Source: Sulfitobacter sp. (GTDB taxonomy: Bacteria > Pseudomonadota > Alphaproteobacteria > Rhodobacterales > Rhodobacteraceae). Taken from it: a stretch of DNA of 8,805 nt. Each line of letters starts with the position of its first letter. Within the stretch, counting starts at the first letter, position 1. Both the position numbers and the translations under genes were made by a program. The notes beneath the pieces are model-generated. The model was not told where the DNA came from. It saw only the letters and a program-made list of their open reading frames with translations, and searched no databases. The stretch spans positions 1 to 8,805 of the forward strand of contig JAPKCR010000059.1 in NCBI GenBank assembly GCA_026421135.1. The letters run 5' to 3'. Positions 6,919 through 8,805 of this stretch are shown here, piece by piece.

Positions 6919-6984
6919 CCAAATCTCAGGATTTCACGAGGCTTGGTCGAAAAGCGGCCCTCTCGTACTTGCAGGAGAACGACT

Positions 6985-7152
6985 ATGGCGAAGCCAACCA
7001 CGATCAAGATCCGTCTGAACTCGTCCGCGGGCACAGGCCATTTCTACGTAACAAAGAAAAACGCGCGTACCATGACCGAAAAGATGGTCATCAAAAAGTA
7101 CGACCCCGTTATTCGTAAGCACGTCGAATACAAAGAAGGCAAGATCAAGTAA
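6985..7152 (+). CDS. rpmG: 50S ribosomal protein L33
   Basis: A 55-residue protein matching L33 over its full length ([20 protein letters not shown] at the start, [18 protein letters not shown] at the end). L33 sits near the E site of the large ribosomal subunit. It contains no cysteines, so it is the zinc-independent form; a zinc-binding paralogue, if any, is not in this window. The ATG at 6985 is chosen because AGGAG (6973-6977) lies seven bases upstream and the resulting N-terminus is the family norm; the frame stays open to an ATG at 6943, but that would add 14 residues foreign to L33. The gene has its own promoter and a strong terminator, so it is probably monocistronic. Confidence 0.97.
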   Translation: MAKPTTIKIRLNSSAGTGHFYVTKKNARTMTEKMVIKKYDPVIRKHVEYKEGKIK

Positions 7153-7177
7153 GATCAGCCCTTTTAACGGATTGCAG

Positions 7178-7204
7178 GACCGCACACTTGTGTGCGGTCT
7201 TTTG
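7178..7204 (+). terminator. rho-independent terminator of rpmG
   Basis: GACCGCACAC (7178-7187) and GTGTGCGGTC (7190-7199) form a perfect GC-rich stem; the tightest bases probably open into a CTTG-type tetraloop. A T run follows (7200-7203). It starts about 25 bases after the rpmG stop. Confidence 0.9.
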
Positions 7205-7239
7205 CGTTTATGACCGATGAGCCACTAACAGCTGCATCC

Positions 7240-7244
7240 AAAGG
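7240..7244 (+). promoter_or_regulatory. ribosome-binding site that sets the VIT transporter start
   Basis: AAAGG lies seven bases before the ATG at 7252. The alternative ATG at 7210 is preceded only by the T-rich tail of the rpmG terminator, with no Shine-Dalgarno, so the downstream start is preferred. Confidence 0.5.
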
Positions 7245-7251
7245 CGTCCCC

Positions 7252-7941
7252 ATGCCCAAAGAAGGCCATTTTATCAACCGCAGCAATTGGTTGCGGGCGG
7301 CGGTTCTTGGTGCCAATGACGGCATCGTATCCATGTCTAGTCTGCTGGTCGGGGTCACATCTGCCGGTATGGCATCTGGAAATGTGATGCTGACTGGCTT
7401 TGCGGGCATTTCAGCCGGCGCATTGTCGATGGCAGCGGGGGAATATGTATCCGTCTCGGCGCAGGCTGACGTGGAAACAGCCGATCTTGAGCGCGAACGG
7501 ATCGCGCTGGAAAACGACCCCGACTATGAACTGGAAGAGCTGGCCGAAGGGCTTGAGACCCGCGGCGTGGAGCCGAAGCTGGCTCTAAAGGTCGCCGCGC
7601 AACTAACTGACCATGACGCCCTTGGGGCCCACGCCCGCGAGGAGCTGGGCATGTTTGGGCTGGCAGGGCAGGCGAACCCGCTGCAGGCCGCAGGTGCGTC
7701 AGCCGGCGCTTTCGTTGTCGGTGGGGCTTTCCCCTTGATCGCGGCGTTGAGTGCATCGCAGTCAGTCGATATCCCCGCGATCGCTATCGTTGCCGTTTTT
7801 GCGCTGGTCTTGTTGGGGGCAGGTGGGGCACAGCTTGGCGGCGCACCTGTACGGCCTGCAGTGGCACGTGCCGTAGTGTGGGGTGTTGTGGCCATGGTGT
7901 TTACCGCCGCAGTCGGGCAACTGTTCAACGTCTCGGTTTAG
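7252..7941 (+). CDS. VIT1/CCC1-family iron/manganese transporter
   Basis: A 229-residue integral membrane protein of the VIT1/CCC1 family, which moves Fe2+ and/or Mn2+ across membranes, often by proton exchange. The family opening WLRAAVLGANDGIVSMSSLLVGV (residues 13-35) with D23, and the GALSMAAGEYVSVSAQAD segment (56-73), are present. A soluble acidic helical part (about 74-135, e.g. ETADLERERIALENDPDYELEELAE) corresponds to the cytosolic metal-binding domain. Membrane helices are expected at about 13-36, 43-68, 147-168, 174-195 and 203-225. The ATG at 7252 is favoured by its ribosome-binding site; 7210 would add 14 residues. It is transcribed toward the DUF1272 gene. In bacteria such proteins help avoid metal overload, but whether iron or manganese is the main substrate here is open. 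Confidence 0.88.
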   Translation: MPKEGHFINRSNWLRAAVLGANDGIVSMSSLLVGVTSAGMASGNVMLTGFAGISAGALSMAAGEYVSVSAQADVETADLERERIALENDPDYELEELAEGLETRGVEPKLALKVAAQLTDHDALGAHAREELGMFGLAGQANPLQAAGASAGAFVVGGAFPLIAALSASQSVDIPAIAIVAVFALVLLGAGGAQLGGAPVRPAVARAVVWGVVAMVFTAAVGQLFNVSV

Positions 7942-8005
7942 CCATCACCGCTGCGACCAACATTTCGCGGCCGGCTATACTGTCTATTTTGCATAGGGCC
8001 AAAAG

Positions 8006-8314
8006 CTAGCGATCTTGAGGTGCGATCCCCTTGGTTGCCGCAGTTTGCGCGGCAATATCGTCTAGGCTGTATTTCAGACTACGTCGTTCAAGAGACGCAG
8101 GTTGATGCACAAGGCCAACGCCCTTTCGTCGATCGATTTTTGGGCGGATCGGGCGGGGAACAAAGCCACCTGCGCAGTTAGGGCAGACGTTGTGCAGCAC
8201 GCTATCAACGCAGTCGGCGCAGAAGGTGCACTCGTAGCTGCAAATCCGCGCCTCGGTGGCGTCTGGCGGCAGGTCTTTGTCGCACATCTCGCAATTGGGG
8301 CGTAGTTCCAACAC
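8006..8314 (-). CDS. DUF1272 cysteine-rich protein
   Basis: A 102-residue protein whose first 60 residues match DUF1272 (MLELRPNCEMCDKDLPPDA...ARICSYECTFCADC). Eight cysteines, C8, C11, C25, C29, C32, C35, C44 and C47, are arranged mostly as CxxC pairs, so it likely binds two zinc ions in a zinc-ribbon or RING-like fold. No function is established for the family. The tail after about residue 60 (basic, with SLERRSLKYSLDDIAAQ) goes beyond the core domain and could be a separate short helix. The start is a GTG at 8314, supported by AAAGGA (complement of 8322-8327) seven bases upstream and by the family N-terminus. It converges with the VIT gene across 64 bp; I see no clear terminator there. Confidence 0.85.
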   Translation of the reverse strand: MLELRPNCEMCDKDLPPDATEARICSYECTFCADCVDSVLHNVCPNCAGGFVPRPIRPKIDRRKGVGLVHQPASLERRSLKYSLDDIAAQTAATKGIAPQDR

Positions 8315-8390
8315 AGCGCTATCCTTTCGTGGTTTGCCAAGCGGTAAACAAACGCGACGACTGGGCTCAGCGCAAGGGCCTTTGAAGGGG

Positions 8391-8430
8391 AAATAAGAAA
8401 AAGGCCCGACAGATCTCTCTGACGGGCCCT
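8391..8430 (-). terminator. rho-independent terminator of the BI-1 gene
   Basis: On the minus strand GGCCCG/CGGGCC (arms at 8423-8428 and 8403-8408) plus an inner TCTG/CAGA helix form a stem with one A-A mismatch, followed by five T residues (complement of 8398-8402). It lies about 28 bases after the BI-1 stop and separates that gene from the DUF1272 gene. Confidence 0.85.
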
Positions 8431-8456
8431 TATATTCTGAAGCGTTTGGAGAGCGC

Positions 8457-8805
8457 TTATTCGCGGTTTCCGAACAGTTGCAACAGCATCATGAACATGT
8501 TGATGAAGTTCAAGTACAGGCTTAGCGCGCCCATAATCCCGGACTTTGCCAACCATTCTTGGTCGCCATGCTGAGCGTGCGCAAGATAGGTGTTCTTGAT
8601 GTTTTGCGTGTCGTAAGCTGTCAGACCCGCAAAGATCAGCACACCGATGGCAGAGATCGCGAATACCAAAGCAGGCGAACCTAGAAAGATGTTGACCACA
8701 GATGCAACGATCAGGCCGATCACACCCATAATCAGGAAGCTACCCCAACCCGAGATGTCTTTCTTGGTGGTGTAGCCCCACAGGCTAAGCCCTGCGAACG
8801 CAATC
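8457..8805 (-). CDS. Bax inhibitor-1/YccA family membrane protein (5' end outside window)
   Basis: The last 115 full codons of a gene entering from the right edge. The visible part is very hydrophobic, with helices around GSFLIMGVIGLIVASVVNIF, ALVFAISAIGVLIFAGLTAYDT and the C-terminal ALSLYLNFINMFMMLLQLFG. The motifs TKKDISGWGSFL and GLTAYDTQNIK are characteristic of the BI-1 (TMBIM/YccA) family, and the Asp of AYDTQ corresponds to one of the pair thought to sense pH in the B. subtilis homologue YetJ, which leaks calcium. In bacteria some members interact with the FtsH protease. An internal ATG at 8729 is not the start, since the family sequence continues upstream of it to the edge. The gene is followed by its own terminator. 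Confidence 0.93.
   Translation of the reverse strand, partial: IAFAGLSLWGYTTKKDISGWGSFLIMGVIGLIVASVVNIFLGSPALVFAISAIGVLIFAGLTAYDTQNIKNTYLAHAQHGDQEWLAKSGIMGALSLYLNFINMFMMLLQLFGNRE

Noticed and set aside
7355..7928. Two minus-strand open frames of about 133 codons each
   Set aside because: Both are antisense to the VIT transporter gene and are rich in Arg, Pro, Ala and Ser as expected for shadows of GC-rich genes.
7969..8000. Hairpin GGCC..CTAT / ATAG-GGCC between the convergent VIT and DUF1272 genes
   Set aside because: The stem has a two-base bulge and there is no T run on either strand, so it is not called as a terminator.
8074..8556. Minus-strand open frame of 160 codons
   Set aside because: It crosses the BI-1 terminator and overlaps the DUF1272 gene in another frame; the DUF1272 frame has clear homology and this one does not.

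Overview
The window looks like a piece of chromosome from a Rhodobacteraceae (Roseobacter-group) alphaproteobacterium. The basis is the protein types (RluB with a basic Lys/Pro/Gly tail, DUF5671, DUF1272 and UPF0173 proteins, an L33 without cysteines), the fairly GC-rich composition, and an intergenic hairpin element of a kind I remember from this family. No database search was possible, so genus is not assigned. Gene content is mostly housekeeping. There is no insertion sequence, prophage, CRISPR array, tRNA or defence island that I can see.

Layout, left to right. Positions 1-981 (minus) hold the 23S rRNA pseudouridine synthase gene rluB, cut by the window edge at its 3' end. It is divergent from tadA (1045-1500, plus; tRNA adenosine deaminase). 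tadA runs directly into a DUF5671 membrane-protein gene (1504-2124) and a possible 21-residue coupled peptide (2121-2186). Converging on these is a UPF0173 metallo-beta-lactamase-fold hydrolase (2201-2893, minus). Divergent from that is gatC-gatA (3077-4851), two subunits of the tRNA-dependent amidotransferase, without gatB in view. Downstream on the same strand are an Excalibur-like lipoprotein (4890-5633) and an AmpD/AmiD-type N-acetylmuramoyl-L-alanine amidase (5644-6315, GTG start).

The middle-right part holds the RNase P RNA gene rnpB (about 6384-6799). After it comes an A/T-rich array of alternating TTCCG/CGGAA half-sites, then a promoter and rpmG (ribosomal protein L33) with a strong terminator. 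A VIT1/CCC1-type iron/manganese transporter gene (7252-7941, plus) converges with a cysteine-rich DUF1272 gene (8006-8314, minus). The window ends in the 3' part of a Bax-inhibitor-1 (YccA-type) membrane-protein gene (8457-8805, minus), which has its own terminator.

Functionally, much of the window serves translation: rRNA and tRNA modification (RluB, TadA), charging of Gln/Asn tRNAs (GatCA), tRNA 5' processing (RNase P RNA) and the ribosome (L33). The rest concerns the envelope and metals: peptidoglycan amidase, lipoprotein, VIT transporter and BI-1. I found no convincing new multi-gene system. The most unusual items are the half-site array between rnpB and rpmG, the coupled mini-ORF after the DUF5671 gene, and the lipoprotein-amidase pair behind gatCA.
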